Source of the DNA: Triglochin maritima
Taxonomy: Eukaryota > Streptophyta > Magnoliopsida > Alismatales > Juncaginaceae
NCBI GenBank assembly: GCA_963682175.1
Contig: OY821786.1
Location: forward strand, 34,837,501-34,901,500
Direction: 5' to 3'
Length of the DNA stretch: 64,000 bases
Part shown: positions 42,640 to 56,600 of the stretch, piece by piece
Layout: every line of letters begins with the position of its first letter
How positions within the stretch are numbered: the stretch's first letter is position 1
The notes under the pieces: generated by a model
Seen by the model: only the letters and a program-made list of their open reading frames with translations
Told to the model about the DNA's origin: nothing
Database searches by the model: none
Made by a program: the position numbers and the translations under genes

Positions 42640-45600
42640 AACGTTGTCGATTACTTAATTTAAATGTAAGTTGAGCACAGGGCGGCACAATTTGTAACTC
42701 CCCAAGGTTTCATTTCACAGAGCGATACTACTACTAGCTGCGATTATCGGTTGCGACTGATACTCATTTGGCTTAAAGTCGTGTGATATTTATTTGGTAC
42801 AAACAATCACCACAGTTGTGCGTAGCATGTATTGGTTCATCCATAGTTGTAATGTGATTTATGTAGAATTTAGCATGTTAGCTTCTAGGACTTGCATAGT
42901 TGTACAGGTTTAGTTATCTTGTAAGAAGAAACATTTGTAGGAAAGTTTTTTTTCTTTCAATTGTTAGTTTATTCTCAACAATGCTTGTGATTTCTTTACT
43001 CGTTTTTGGTTGGCTAACATTAATGTTGTATTGTTTTTATATTTATTATGTTAATTTTGTTTTACCTTTTACATTTTCGTTAAAGGTTTTGTTTCGCTAA
43101 CTAAAGGTTTCGAATCTTTGATTTCAAAATTACATTTTTCAACATGACATCCAATTGAAATAGTGTAGTTTGAAAATACATTATCATACGTATTAATGTA
43201 TATTTGGTTGAAGTGTATTTTTCGTCAAATCAAGAAAGAGAAGAGAAAATATTTTAGGAGTATTTTTTTTCTCGAAAAACGTATTTTCAGAAGAAAAGAA
43301 GATTTATAATGCATTATTTACGGTGATCCAAACACTCACATAGGATTGAAAAAGCATGTTTTTCTGAATAATATAGTTTTCCTAAAAAAATCATGGTACT
43401 TTGAGCGATCCAAACATGCCCTAAATAATTTTTGTGGCTAAGAATATGTTTTGAAGGATGAATTAAGTGGGAACACTTTCTTTTGAATAATTTAGTAATT
43501 ATGTTGATTAAGAATCTGACCTTGTTTTTGTTTTATCACCATTATAGGTTGAAAGATTTGATAAACTATTAAGGAAATTCTCTAGAAGATGATTCTTTTT
43601 ATAGTATGTGTTGAAATATTTCTAATCGACTTTCGGTCCGTTGAAAGTTCAACTTGCACTTACAAATAATTCGTTCATTGTCAAGAGCGGAATGTTTCTA
43701 ATCGACTTTCGACCCGTTGGAAGATTAGCTCGCATTTACACATAAGCCGTTCATTGTTAAGAATTTTAGCAATATTTTATTATTATTAAGAAGTATATAT
43801 ACATATATATGTACATATATACATATGAGTCTGAAATTCTTTAATAATTAGAGTGTGATTGATTTGTAAGAACTTTAGGAAGTGACTTGTAATATAACTT
43901 TTGGGACAGAAGTTGCAAAAAAACCTTAATAACTCAAGAACTAGAGTTTCATTTCCACTCCAATACTTAAGGAAGTTGAGTTCCACCTATTTTCTCTAAA
44001 AATGTTGTTTTTATTATGGCATGAAAAACTGATGATTTTCCTTAATTTCACCGTCAAATACATAATTACGTATCAATCATTAGAATCGGAGTTCTAAGAA
44101 CTTAATTTCTAAGACTAGAATCCCGAATTTTTAGTTTTTCCTCTGTTTCCGCAAATCAATCACAACTATTGGTGGATTATATATCCATATTTCTCATTTC
44201 TTCATTGCATGTGTTTTTTACATTATTATTCTTATTTTTAGAAGAAGAAAAAAAATAGAGTTTGAAGTGGGTTTTTTCTCTCCTAGTCACGGCTTATTAA
44301 TGGTCTCCATCATTGTCAAATTTGTTATGAAAATATTACTTAAAATATTTAAATAATAAAGACAAAGACTTCAAAGTTTAAGGACCATGACATGATATAT
44401 TCCCAGACAGCCTTTACTTCAACTTTATGTTAGATTCAAGGAAAAGGGAATGAGAGGACAAATAAGCAAAACAACTTAATCGATCTTTTCAAGAGAAAAA
44501 GAACGTTAAAGACCTCACAATGAGTCATTAAAGACACCCAATATTTCAACTTTCTTGTTTCTTGATGGGCAAATGGAAAGATAAAGTTAAATGTCATTTT
44601 CTTTTCAATATGGCTGCACGTAGAAGAGTAATTATGTTCTTTCTTTTTTTGCATTATCATAGATGACTTTGAGCACATCAAAAAAAGGTATATATACCTA
44701 AGTACCTATAAAGAAAGAATATGTGGTGAACTTGCAAAAAGAAGTAATGCATATATACCCTTGTAAATATTATAAAAATGAATCCTTTATATAATCACAA
44801 AATTCTCTCATACCCTTGAGGTATTGTTTTTTGTTAGCTTGTCAATATGCCATCTAGTCCAAAACTCTCTACTGGTGCATTTTGTAGGCAGTCATGTGAC
44901 ATATTGTTACATGTAATTAGCATCTAAAACTTTCAAAATTCTTTAAAACTGTTCTGAATGTGCAAGGATAAAGTAGTGGTATAAATGTGTCAATTTTGAT
45001 TAAATGTAAACCTTTTGGTATCTAGAAAGATACATATGAATGACTACCCCTATGTTTACAAAGACACATGCAACAAGATCAAAAGGTACCATTGCAACAA
45101 AGTGAAATTGTGAAAAGCAAATCACTATTTACAAAAGAAAAGAGCAAGAAGCAAATCATTATTTACAAAAGAAAGTAAAAAAGAAAACCACTTCAACCTT
45201 AACAGTTCTTCCATTTGCCACCTTGAAGAAGAAAACAAATCCCAAACATGTGTATAATGAAAAACATGTCCTCCACAACCATGGGTTCAAAAAAAGACTG
45301 AAAATAAAAGTATGAACTTATTATGTAAATAAATTCCCAAGGTAGGCCACATGACACCTCAGAAAATAAAAAAGGAATGGTTACACCCTCCTAAAGTTCA
45401 TGTATTAGAGGATGTTATTCATGAAAATTGAGTTCTTTATAATGGAAGAGCACATCAGGATTTGAGTCAGAAGAGTAGTAGAAGTTTCACTTCATTCATG
45501 TACAGAACTTCTTCCTCAAACTCAATTCTTCTCTTGGGCTCTTAGAATTTGATATTTTCTTACTCTTTTATGTACATTTACATGTTATTTTCTTTGTTGT

Positions 45601-46060
45601 TATTTTGATACTATATTCTGTTCATAAGATGGCATAATTCTTAGCAAGGTGGTGTTAGTGTTAGTTGACATTGCCTAACTTATAACTAAACTTGTTTTTT
45701 TTTCCTTTTTATATGTTGGCAGGCCTAAGAATGTTCCAAGATTTAAACCAAGTGACGTAATCTATCTATTTTCATGCAGAATAGGCATAATTAGGCAAAG
45801 TAGTTTAGAAGTGGAAGTTAAATGTTTGTCAAAGTTTTATTCCTCTAACCATCTTTCTTAAAAAATCCAAAAGTGGAAATATCCCACAAGAATGAACACC
45901 TCAACGGCACTTCTGATATTGGAAACATTAATCTAATGATTGATTCCATCAAGAAAAGATTAAGAAAACAAAAGGGTCTCTGTTAAGAACAAAAAGAAAA
46001 ACACATATACTTGATAGAGGATATGTTTTTTAAAATTGAACATATTCCTATTCCCTATAG
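42640..46060. other. Long AT-rich intergenic region upstream of the ABCG gene
   Basis: No coding sequence is supported. It contains a ~75-bp tandem duplication (about 43617-43690 and 43693-43763, sharing TTTCTAATCGACTTTCG and CGTTCATTGT) and a short duplication of 'caaatcaytatttacaaaagaaa' near 45118-45175. It also contains a probable leader at about 45430-45550, with CTATAG immediately before the start codon suggesting a 5' UTR intron. Confidence 0.45.
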
Positions 46061-49000
46061 ATGGATACAAGAGCTCCTAACAAGGCTGAGATGGGGACCA
46101 AGTTGCTTAATGGAGCATCACAACCACCAAAGAACAATAAGTTGAGATTGTCAAGAAAGTTGAGTTTTGGAAAACAAGGAGCTTCCTCATCCACTGGACA
46201 GAAATGCCATCACTTTACAAGATCAAAAAGTGCACATATGAAGTTGGAAGTAGAGGATTTAAACACAGCAAGCCCTTGCAGAGCCTCAAGTTCAAGTTTG
46301 GGCTTCACATCCTTCACTGGTTTCATGGCAACACCTGAAAGGATTATTGATACTGATCAGAAAGAGTTTGGTGATAATGATACATGTAAGTATGCCACCA
46401 ACTTTCTCTTGATTTTAAATTTTTTCCCCTCCTAGTCTATTGTCCACAAACAACAAACATAAAATGGCCTTAAACATGCAGCATGATGTCCATTGAAATT
46501 AACCAGGTATAGTGCATCCTAGACTTTCGTACTTAGTGTCACTAAATATACTTATTGGTGCCCTCAGCTATGTTTGATCTTATTATGGTACCGTGAACTT
46601 CGAGGCGAGTGCTAGTGAATTTGTCAACACTAACAAATTCCATCTTGTGTTGTATTTGAGGACAATGTAATAGTGGAATTTAGATGAAAATTGAAATTTC
46701 ATGGTAGTGAGTATTTGAAGTCCTAATGCCCAACTTAAATTTTTTTAAGTCGTAACCGGAAGTACCAATAACAAATCCATGCAACATAGAATGCATAGTT
46801 TGGGTTTTAAACTCTAATCACCGACAATCGAGAATGTAATAATTGTAATTCATGAATCATGACAAATGGTAGTCAAAAAAATTGAATGCAAGATGACAAA
46901 CCGGAAGCCATTAACTATGTTTATACATTTCAGTATTATTATATTTTTAGTAGTTAAATACCTTCCAATTATTGCAGTTTATTGATTTTGTTGGTTTAAG
47001 TTTTGCTTTAGCAGACATAGATGTTGAGGTCCCTGGACAGAAGAAGGTCATGGGGGAGCGAACACCGCCAATATATCTGAAGGTAAATCAATCACAAACA
47101 TGACATTCTTTTTGGTGTTCTGAACTATAAAACTCATCACTAGCATCATATACTTCAAATGACAATAGAATATGAGAGTATTAACACAACACTTATAAAA
47201 GTTCTATAAATTGCATTGGAAGATTCTATGTTGACATAGATTGTTGTACAAAAACATGCAGTTTGCAGATGTTAAACTGAAAGTGGTCACTAAAAGCATA
47301 GGAAGCAACACTGAGAAGGAGATTGTTAACAAGATTAGTGGCTCTGCAAGTCCAGGGGAGTTTCTGGCTTTCATGGGGCCCTCTGGAAGCGGGAAGACCA
47401 GCATGCTGAATCTTCTTGGTGGAAGGATAACCAACAACAGCAACAACCACCTTGTTGATGGATATATCACATATAATGACAAACCATATTCCAAATCCTT
47501 GAAGCGCAGGTCGGAAGTATATTGCATTCTTAATTATGTTTTGGTTTCACTTACATGACTTCAACTATTATGAAAACTACAATGCATACTCTAAAATGCA
47601 TTATTTCATCACACTTGGATTTTACATTGAAATCCGGATTATTGAAATGTAGGCTGCAAAATATTGTCCCCTAGACTCATCTAGAGTTTGATTCTAGTCC
47701 GTTCCATGTCGAACCCAATACTTAATTGTGGCAAATTGTAGTCGTATATTATAGGAGTTGTTGTGGATCAGTAGACTCGATAAAACTTAATTTTGATTTT
47801 AAAAGCTAAGGGTCTAAACTGAAACCCAGAGGACTAGAATACACAATAAAATTAGAATAGCAATCTAATCTCTAGCATGTAGAATGATTAAGCAACTTAT
47901 AGCTCATCTAAATATGTATTTTGTGTATGTTTATGAACATCAAGTTTGTCCCATAATTGGTCAATTTCAATAAAACCGCTTATCTACACAATTCACAATG
48001 TCCTTAATTTTTTGACGTTAAGGTATAATTCGCATAAAAAATGTAATTGAACGGTTGAGTCTGTTATAAAATATTCGGATCATGAGAAACATGAAGACGC
48101 TAATTTTACTTATTTTTTTATGTTATGGTGAATGTTACAGTATAGGATTTGTGACTCAAGATGACATTCTATATGCCCACCTCACAGTCAAAGAAACATT
48201 GACATACACAGCTCTTCTTAGACTTCCAAAGACAATGTCAAGAAGACACAAGGAGGAAAGAGTTATGGATGTGATTTATGAACTTGGGCTAGAAAGGTAA
48301 CATTTTTTTTTCATATTATGTATTGCACTTCAAGAAGTTGCATAAGTTGTCTGAAATTACAAATTGTTTTTTTCAGATGCCAAGACACAATGATTGGGGG
48401 GGCAGCAGTGAGAGGAGTCTCTGGTGGAGAGAGAAAAAGGGTGTGCATTGGCAATGAGATCATAATCAACCCTTCACTTCTATTTTTGGATGAGCCAACT
48501 TCTGGGTTGGATTCAACAACGGCCTTAAAAGTGGTTCAGATGTTGCACCAAATTGCTGAGGTTTGCTTAACCATAACCTTTTATAGTCCAAATTAGTAAG
48601 AGTATGTGGTGACACTAGTGAAAATAAAAATATAAGCACACGATCATAATCTTGTTTAGAATCGACTAAATAATGATTAAGCAAAAGTTGATACATGATA
48701 TTTTGTACTCAGGAAACACAATAACAAAGTTAACTGAATCATAAGTTTGAATGAAAATTTCAAGATAATTATTTTTTTCACATTGCAGGGTGGGAAGACA
48801 GTGGTGAGTACAATCCACCAACCATCAAGCAGAATGTTCCATAAATTCGACAAATTGGTTGTTCTTGGGAAGGGGAGGCTGTTGTACTTTGGACAGGCTT
48901 CAGAGGTCACCACTTACTTCTCTTCACTTGGGTTTTCTCCACTCATTCCTATGAACCCTGCAGAGTTCTTGCTTGATCTTGCAAATGGAAACACTACTGA

Positions 49001-51942
49001 TATATCAGTCCCACTGGAATTGGAAAACAAGGTCCAAGTGGAGAAGCTGACAAGTGAAGTGCAAAGTTGTTTTAATCCATCTCCTATACATGTCCATGAG
49101 GTAAGTAAGCATTAAATTTTTAGCTAGTAGTTTCATTTAAGTCTCATCAAATCTTATACATGGTTCTAAACTTCTAATCAAGCATATGAGTTCTTTTTCA
49201 GAAATTTCTTTGATATGTATGTAGAAGAAAAGGATTATTCCGAAACTTCAAATGAGTAGTTTAATTATGTTTATCTCTCATTGTCGACCTCGCTCGATGA
49301 ATGTTTGAATGAAGCTTGGCTTAAAACTAAACGAGCCGACCCACTAGCCCAAAAGTTCAGTCTCTGTAAGATAGTCAAACTTCTTAGCTCCGTTCACCGA
49401 CAACTAGATATTCAAGTTAGTATTGTCAGTTTAATCCATTCTTATTTAGACCGTTACAATCCAAAAATCAAAAAATATTAGATTCCTGACCCGATGAACA
49501 TATACAACTTCAAATCAAATGAATTGAAAATTTTCTTACATCATAAGAAATACTCATAGTCATGATATGATATGAGAACATTTTTTATTGCAGTACCTAG
49601 TGGAGGCATATGAGACAGGAGTGGCACCCCAACTAAGGAAGCAACTTGTGATGCCAATTCCATTCCAACCTGACCTCAGGGGCCCAAGGAGAGAGTGGGA
49701 AGCAAGTTGGTGGCAACAGTTCAGTGTTTTGTTCATTAGAGGGCTGAAAGAAAGGAAACATGATTACTTGAGTTGGATGAGAATCTCACAAGTTCTTGCA
49801 ACAGCAATTATCCTTGGATTGCTTTGGTGGCATTCAGATTCTACCACTCCAAAAGGCCTCCAAGATCAGGTATGACAATTACCATCCACACGAAAAACGC
49901 TAGTGGATGAATTTTAGCATAAATTTAAGGATAGTTTATGGTCTCCTCACTAAAGCCATCAAAAGATTTGCTATTACACTTTCATAGTTGAGGACTTGAG
50001 GGAGACAAATTGTAACTTCTACAATATTTCACGAAACACCGTAAACTTCAAAATGTCCCAACTATGCTTTCGAGTTAGCGAAAACTTTATTAACAAACTA
50101 ACATTCTAACAATACCCTCTTCACCATTTGATAACATTTCCATAGATAACACCAAAATTGACCGACATTTGACGAATCAAAAGTAAAAGAGCAAACTGTC
50201 TAAGAAAGACGAAGTATATATCACCCTATGTGATGCAAAATGCTCTTAAATCATTGCAATCAATTTCCATGACATTATGTTTCATGTAATCATATTTCAT
50301 ACCCATGAATTGAATCCCTTGAAGTCTAACTACAACGTTTGATAATATTATGAAATTCACCACATCCACGTCAACATCAATATAACTAAAAAAAACTTCA
50401 GAAATTCAATATCTTTGGTAAATGTTTGATGAATAAGTTGCCAGAGTTCTGGCATGGTGAAGGTCATGTTTCAGCAATGACACAAGTCTGAATATATTAC
50501 ATTGTAAAGGAATTTAATTACGACCTCCAATGAGTTGCTCTAGTTAGTTGCCTTGAAAGGGTGTGCTTAGATTACATTGTTATTTTGATTACAGAGTGAT
50601 AATAACCTTTAACTTTCTCAAAAGGATAATAAAGTGTAATCAAAATGTAATTAGATTACATAATGCTCTTGATTACATTAAATCAAACATGACAAGTAAG
50701 TGATATTTTTGCAATGCAGGTTGGATTGTTGTTCTTCATAGCCTTATTCTGGGGTTTCATTCCGGTTTCGACGGCGATATTCACATTTCCACAGGAAAGA
50801 GCTGTGATTAACAAAGAGAGAGCAGTTGACATGTACAGGCTTAGTGCATACTTCATGGCAAGAACAACAAGTGATCTTCCACTTGACCTACTCCTTCCAC
50901 TTGTGTTTGTCACCATCTCATACTTCATGGCAGGGTTGAGACTTGGTGTTGCTCCTTTTTCTCTAACCATACTTACTGTTTTCCTCAACATCATCACTGC
51001 TCAGGTAAATAAAATATATACACCTTTGATTTCTTCTCATGAGAAAAGTTTCTATTCGAAGAAATTAAGGATTACTGCAATGTATAAAGGTGGCATTCTT
51101 AGATAAAATTCCAAGTTTATCGCATAAATGTCCTACACTTACATCATTTCTAATGTCATTCTAAAGAATCAACTCAAAAATATACTATTCTGAAATATTA
51201 TCATCTCGATACGAATGCAATTTACACTGACAAAATATTATTTTCTCTGCAATAATAATGTAAGACAATGTAATTTCCCCCCAAAATTACAGATATTGTT
51301 TAATTAACAATAGCTATGTGATAATAGCAAAAACTGGGTGTGAAAGATGATATAATGTGTCTCAATGGCTCGTATGATTTAAAATGACATATATGATTAC
51401 AAGGGCATATTTGCAACAACAAAAAATGATATATTGAAGTTTGAAGATTAAGAGGTGATTAAAGGAAAGATTGTGATAATAAAATTATAATGTTATTATG
51501 AAAACAAGGGGCTTGGATTGGCTATCGGAGCTGCTCTATCAGACATCAAGAAGGCCTCCACTTTGGCATCAGTCACAGTTATGACCTTCATGTTGGCTGG
51601 AGGATTCTTCTTGAAGGTAAAATATTATTTGAAGATGTACTTAAATTATGTCACGTTGTACTTAAATCGTATTAAAACATCATGTCAGAATTTGACAGAC
51701 CTGTCGTAACTAACTACATTTTGCAGAACGTGCCTCCATTCTTATCGTGGGTTCGATACCTTTCATTCACCTACCATACCTATCGATTGCTTCTGAAATT
51801 GCAGTATGATCGCGTGCCAACTTACATAGACGGAAGCAACGTCGGAAATGGTATTAAGGAGGTGGTATTAATGATATCCATGATTTTTGCGTATCGTGTG
51901 CTCGCATACATCTTCTTAAGGATGAAGCTCCCCAACTTTTAA
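46061..51942 (+). CDS. ABCG22: Half-size ABC transporter, ABCG22/ABCG27 type
   Basis: Ten coding exons join in frame: 46061-46385, 47015-47082, 47262-47509, 48141-48296, 48377-48560, 48789-49100, 49594-49869, 50720-51004, 51509-51616 and 51727-51942, giving 725 residues. The long N-terminus (1-131) has the Ser-rich [16 protein letters not shown] and [14 protein letters not shown] segments typical of plant ABCG22/27. The nucleotide-binding domain has Walker A GPSGSGKT (170-177), signature VSGGERKR (280-287), Walker B LLFLDEP (D304/E305) and switch His337 (STIHQPS). The membrane domain (~430-725) has six spans with [12 protein letters not shown] and the [18 protein letters not shown] motif, ending RMKLPNF. 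As a half-transporter it must dimerise, normally in the plasma membrane. ABCG22 affects stomatal water loss in Arabidopsis, but whether this is ABCG22 or ABCG27 cannot be settled here. All catalytic motifs are intact. Confidence 0.93.
50555..50693. mobile_element. Possible MITE in ABCG intron 7
   Basis: Repeats of GATTACATTGT / ATGTAATC in inverted arrangement (for example AGATTACATTGTTATTTTGA and TCAAAATGTAATTAGATTAC) suggest a short palindromic element. Ends and target duplication were not resolved. Confidence 0.35.
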
Positions 51943-53681
51943 TTGTGTGATTATATGTTACCGAAAGGCCAAATTCGCTTGTAACACATAATTAATTTGG
52001 AAAGCGAGATGTAATCTTGTTTTTACATTAAGTATTGCATTGAAGTAATTTTACTAGATGACACCACTTTATATATGAATGAAGCTAATCAAACCATATT
52101 AGATGATCAATTCCCAAATCGCTTTGTGGTATGATCTCGTTGTAGTTTGTTAGTGAAATCCAACAACCTTAACTAACCAACTACTTACCACAAACTAATC
52201 ATCCATTTCCCAACCACTCCCAACAATTTCCAAACTATTGCCTTTTTTTTTTTTTGGTTTGAGGAGACACGTTTCAATTTATAGCTGTAGACACTAAGAC
52301 TCGTCAATGTTGATCCAATATTCATAATAAATGCTTCAACAACTTGTAGATTTAGAATACTTGGCATGTCCACATCAGTATGAAAATACTAGTATGATAT
52401 GAATTTCTAAACCTTACTCTTGACCAAGAATATTCATCTATTGGACTAGTGTTGATAGTTGTAAAGTCGTCTTAGATTTGAGGAAATTACTCACATACCA
52501 AACGATCCAAAAATACTAAACAATCGATTATCAAAACGAAAACATACCAAACAATCAACTTCACATCCCAAAGAGAACAACATAAGTCCAAGAAACAAGT
52601 CTAAATGTATGGGTCGATTTCGACATCTTCTGACATTAACATGTATTCATGCGACGACTACCACAATGTTTATATTCGAGGCAAAAAAACTCTATATTCA
52701 ATGACAAATAAATATTTTTCTACTCAATAATACCTTATTTATCAAAACTTCTAACACAACGTGTAAGTTCAAAACAACAAACTCGAGTCGAACTCATTTA
52801 ACTAGACAAACTTAAAATTGTGTTTAACTCGATTCATTTTCTAATCAAGTTGAACACAAATTGAACTGTGCTTCTTTTTTTAATTTTATCTATTCTACTC
52901 ATCTAATTTTTATCAGGATTTTCAACTGAGCTAACTATAGTATGTTAGAATTGTACTTGATTTTGTCAACATCGACAGCACTATTAATATAAATAAACAA
53001 ATGTATTAGCATATAACGTATTAGCAAATATAAACATTCACATTATATATTATTATTGAATATACACAGTTGCACGATAATTGACTTGTTTAATGGCCGA
53101 GTCGAACTTCAATTGAACTTTGTTGGATCAACATCGACGACACTAAATATAAATAAATAATAAATGAATTATCATAACATATATATCTAAAATTATTGAC
53201 AGCATATACTAATAGGAAAAAATGTGGTTGCATGAATGATTATAGTCAACTTGTTTGTGTCACTTGAAATTAAGGTAATTTAAAGTTGATATTTTTAAAT
53301 CAAATTGAATCACATATATCTTTATTTCTTAATTTATAACATGTTAAAATTTTATGTCAATCCAAGTTAATTTCACCGTTGATCTAAAATATTTGTATTT
53401 GAACAACTGAAATTTACTGAATTATAAAGTGTTTGGATCAAAATTTATAATGATCTATTTGACATGAAATTTTTATAACATGTTATTTATATAAGGTATA
53501 TTTTACTTATAAATTTTCATAATAAAAAAAATCGAAAATAACCGAAAACGAGAGTTCTCACGGCTCATACTAATATTATTATGTTTACTTTGAAGCATCC
53601 ACTTTCTGTTTACTCTTTTGCTCTCTTCGCCTCTCTCTCTCTCTCTCTCTCTGGAAATTTAGCATTTTTTTTGGGTTTTCG
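51943..53681. other. ABCG 3' region and AT-rich spacer before OEP61/TPR7
   Basis: No gene is seen. A poly-T tract lies near 52244, and AT-rich sequence with ATAAATAAATAA-like runs fills 52980-53540. The segment ends with the CT microsatellite listed separately. Confidence 0.4.
53631..53652 (+). repeat. (CT)11 microsatellite in the OEP61/TPR7 leader
   Basis: Eleven CT repeats end about 30 bp before the start codon. CT/GA runs in 5' leaders are frequent in plant genes and may vary in length between individuals. Confidence 0.8.
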
Positions 53682-56600
53682 ATGTGGAACGGGATGTCGA
53701 TGGATCCGGAGCTGATGCGGATCGCGCAGGAGCAGATCGGAAGGATGTCACCTCAAGAGATGGCCTCTATCCAGCAACAGGTAGTTTAAATTTCCCATTT
53801 TTTCGTTTTTCCCCATTTTTTATGTGGTTTTCGGGTTCAATTTGGGGAACTCTTGTTAGTTTCGTGAAATTCCTTGGTGTTTCGTTAGGGTTTTAGGTTT
53901 TTGTGTGGAGATTTAGGGTTTTTCGCCTCCATTTAGAGTTTTGACCGTTACGGAGATTGGAAGTTGTGATTGTCTTTTGTGGAAAAAAGTTGGTGATTTG
54001 GTTTCGGATCGGTGATGGGTCGATGTGAAAATGTTCTTTTGGGTTAGAAATTTAGGTTTTAGGGGTAAAAGATGGTTATTTTAAGGTAATCCGTGTTTGG
54101 AGAAAGTCCATGGATGTGTCTCTGGGTATAGCAGTTGGAAAATGTAGAGGAATGCCTGCAATTCAGTTGCATGGATGTAGATTGTGTTGTTGGAGACTTG
54201 CAAAATGACACTTTTGGTTCAATGATATGGTTTTAGAATGGAAAAAAAGAGGTTTTATTGGGTTTTTTTAAGGTGTGATTGGTTTTCTTTAGAAAGTAAC
54301 GAACTAGACTTCTGAAATGACTTTTGGTGATTGATTTTCAAGGAACCTTAAAATGTCACATGATTGGAGTTCTAAGTTCTCTCTATTGCCTTACGGGCAC
54401 ATTTGGTTTGTTGTAAGCAGGGGTGTACATTGAATAGTTTGTTTTAGGAAATTGAAGGTTATATTACAATGTAATTTATTACATTACAATGAAATCATCT
54501 TGTTTTAAATTTACAATTCTTTTTCAAATTGTTAAAATCCAACCTTGACCATGTCGGCTGTCTGCCGGAGCTCCAGCAATCTCACCGGGAATGTACCGGG
54601 GCGATTAAATTACTAAAATATTATTTTATTTGCATTGGATTCAAATCATGGGAATTTAACCTAATTACATGAGATCAGGTTTTGTGTGATCCAATCACAA
54701 CAAACCAAACATGGCCTAGGTGAAGTCAACTTTTCCTTTCATTTTACTACAAAAAATGAATATTTTCTCCACTTCGTAGCTGTTATAGTCTCTAACAAGT
54801 GTGCTGGAGTGTTGGAAACTAAATGTCTCACTTGAACACCACCTTTTGCAAACTAGTTGCACTCCTAGTAGAAACTCAGAAAATGTTTTATCAATTGGAG
54901 AAAGTTAGTGGTGTCAAAACTTCAGTTGGCAGAAGGAAGAATGATGTCATTAGTAAAGATGGCCTTGAAGGGGAACACTATTCCCATTTGTTTTCTCTGA
55001 TGTGTGTTGAATTTGCAGATGCTGTCCAACCCTGAACTTATGAAAATGGCATCAGAAAGTATGCAAAACCTGAGGCCTGAAGACATGAGGATGGCTGCAG
55101 AACAGATCAAGCACACTCGACCGGAGGACATGGCGGAGATCGGGGAGAGAATGGCCAAAGCCTCTCCTCATGAGTTGGCTGCAATGCGTGCTCAGGCTGA
55201 GGCTTACACATCATATGAGCTTAATGCAGCACAAATGTTGAAGCAGCAGGTTACTACTTAAGAGCCCAAGAGCATTAATTTTTAGTAAAAAGCTAGTTAT
55301 ATCAACTTTTGTTAGCAGTAAGGTTAATGCCCATCCACAGAAATATCATATGTTTTCACTTGCGATAGCATTCTCATGTTTGGTTTTTTTAATTTTCCAT
55401 CAGGGAAATGAACTTCACTCCCGTGGAAAGTTTCACGAAGCTGCTCAGAAATACTTGCATGTACATATATCACATTTTCCTCTGTTTTCCTCTCATTTTC
55501 CTCTGGAATTTTGACTATATACCATGATTGGTTTTGCAGGCGAAAAATAATTTAAAGGGTATCCCTATCTCAAAATGCATAACTCTACAGTTGCAATGTT
55601 CTCTTAATTTAATGTCGTGCTACTTGAAAACCCAGCAGTTCAAGGAATGCATTATGGAAGGTTCTGAGGTACATTTTCCTGCTGCTCTCTTGTTGATTTT
55701 CATTCTCATAATCTCATTTATTAATACCTAGTGGTGCTAGAGATCTGTAATAACTCAAAAGGGATTTCTCTATCTACTAAAATTTCGTATGTATTAGCTA
55801 AACACACATTGTGGTTGTTTCGGAGGTAAAGGATATAGTAGGTGGGTGATGACTCCTTGGGCATAGCTTATTGACGAAAAATTGTTGTCAGGCGATTGGA
55901 GAACAGTCTAAAGTCTTTCGGCTGCTCCTTTGCTGCAACATTTTGGATTTTTACGTTGAAAGTAGTCTGACTTTCACAGTTCATGTTTGGTGCTGATTGT
56001 TAGCATCCTTGCAGTTATAAATGGATTTATCTGCGCCTTCATCTACTTACCTTTATGCATCAATGTACTTTTACATGTGGAGTCGCACAGGGATGAATCG
56101 GTTGTTTATTTGTAGCAAAAGTTATAAAAGATTATTATTTAAACCTTAGTTTTTATTTATTTCAGGCCTTAAAGATTGACTCCAAGAATGCCAAAGCTCT
56201 TTATCGTAGAGGTCAAGCATATAAAGAGATGGGAAACTTTCATGTGAGTTGTACCTTTAGTTGAGCTACTCACTGGTTATTGTTTTGACTGTTGCAAGAA
56301 ACTATGCATCAGTTTCAGGAAAACATTTTTTTTTGCTTTTTTAAATTTGAATGTGTTGAAGCAAAACAACTGAATCTTTTTTTGTGTGTCATAGGCTGCC
56401 GTATCAGATCTCAAGGAAGCCCATGAAGCATCTCCTGAGGATGAAACAATAGCAGAGGTTCTACGGTATAGACATGTTTGATAGATCTATGAATTGGATC
56501 TAAAATCCTAAAACTTTGTGCCAAGTTTCTCACTTGCTCAAACTAAATTTGTATTCGTCACACTTGTGCAGAGATGCCAATGAAAGTCTAAGCAAACAAG

